The notes beneath the pieces were generated by a model that saw only the letters and a list, made by a program, of their open reading frames with translations, searched no databases and was not told the origin of the DNA. From Saprospiraceae bacterium (GTDB lineage: Bacteria > Bacteroidota > Bacteroidia > Chitinophagales > Saprospiraceae), in the NCBI GenBank assembly GCA_026129545.1, contig JAHCHX010000001.1, positions 2,789,501 through 2,853,500 on the forward strand: 64,000 nt of DNA. The letters are read 5' to 3'. Positions 63,941 to 64,000 of this stretch are shown here, piece after piece. Numbering within the stretch: position 1 is the first letter of the stretch; every line of letters starts with the position of its first letter. Both the position numbers and the translations under genes were made by a program.

Positions 63941-64000
63941 TTATTTGGGGAAATCGAGAATGAAATTGCGATTGTAGAGCAACAAAAGCAGCGCCACGAA
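63941..64000 (-). CDS. C-terminal end of a further gene (start outside window)
   Basis: The minus strand from the right edge reads FVALLLLLYNRNFILDFPK and then TAA (stop at 63943-63941). A hydrophobic stretch before a short polar tail suggests a C-terminal membrane helix. It ends 27 bases before the bidirectional terminator, as expected for a real gene end. Confidence 0.6.
   Translation of the reverse strand, partial: FVALLLLLYNRNFILDFPK

Overview
The window looks like chromosomal DNA of a member of the Bacteroidota, most plausibly a Saprospiraceae-like, T9SS-positive bacterium. The reasons are type A and type B Por/T9SS sorting domains on several secreted proteins, a gldE gene behind mutY and ssb, starts without clear Shine-Dalgarno sequences, and repeated promoter-like TAnnTTTG(C) elements typical of the phylum. 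No rRNA or CRISPR array is visible. Two tRNA genes are present: Phe(GAA), and one with anticodon CAT.

Layout. 1-5.8 kb: the 3' part of an nSTAND1-type ATPase gene with a membrane anchor, followed after a strong hairpin by a secreted WD40/TPR protein; together they look like a STAND sensor split over two genes. 5.8-11.7 kb: a CBM48-like/esterase D-type esterase, a possible 32-residue membrane peptide, an M1 aminopeptidase and a large T9SS type B surface protein. 11.7-22.2 kb: radA, a Fur-family regulator and pyk, then the conserved run acpP, fabF, rnc, mutY, ssb, gldE and an LptF/LptG permease. 22.3-33.3 kb (all minus strand): a T9SS type A protein, a GT2 fusion glycosyltransferase, the ribosomal group rplM-rpsI-rpsB-tsf, an orphan histidine kinase and secA. 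33.8-47.9 kb: NRDE protein, a tiny T9SS-tagged protein, a three-domain lipoprotein, hemC, a degenerate MtfA-like protein, tRNA-Phe, lpxK, a degenerate arginase-fold protein, a Glu/Leu-type dehydrogenase, an OmpA/TSP3 porin, a flippase-like membrane protein, a DUF3108 protein, tRNA-CAT, a fructosamine-kinase-like protein and a BNR lipoprotein.

48.0-58.8 kb is the accessory part. It has two AraC regulators plus the remnant of a third, a secreted hydrolase fused to an NTF2-like domain, a second lipoprotein hydrolase, an IS66-type element, a Tat-exported aldo/keto reductase, a small membrane protein and an SDR oxidoreductase. It also carries inverted-repeat elements and a stray copy of the IS66 end. 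It reads as an AraC-controlled small-molecule conversion cluster reshaped by an insertion sequence. 58.9-64 kb: TonB-dependent receptor, an IS1-family remnant abutting a TruC-like pseudouridine synthase, an alpha/beta hydrolase, a DUF4197 protein and the last 19 codons of a further gene.

The housekeeping genes work in the usual groups (fatty acid synthesis, RNA/DNA maintenance, translation, secretion, lipid A, haem). I see no complete new defence or mobile system. The most unusual items are the split STAND/WD40 pair, the 34-bp palindrome in the AraC/hydrolase divergent region, the hydrolase-NTF2 fusion, and the two folds (MtfA, ureohydrolase) that have lost their catalytic residues. All family assignments come from reading motifs by eye; no database search was run.
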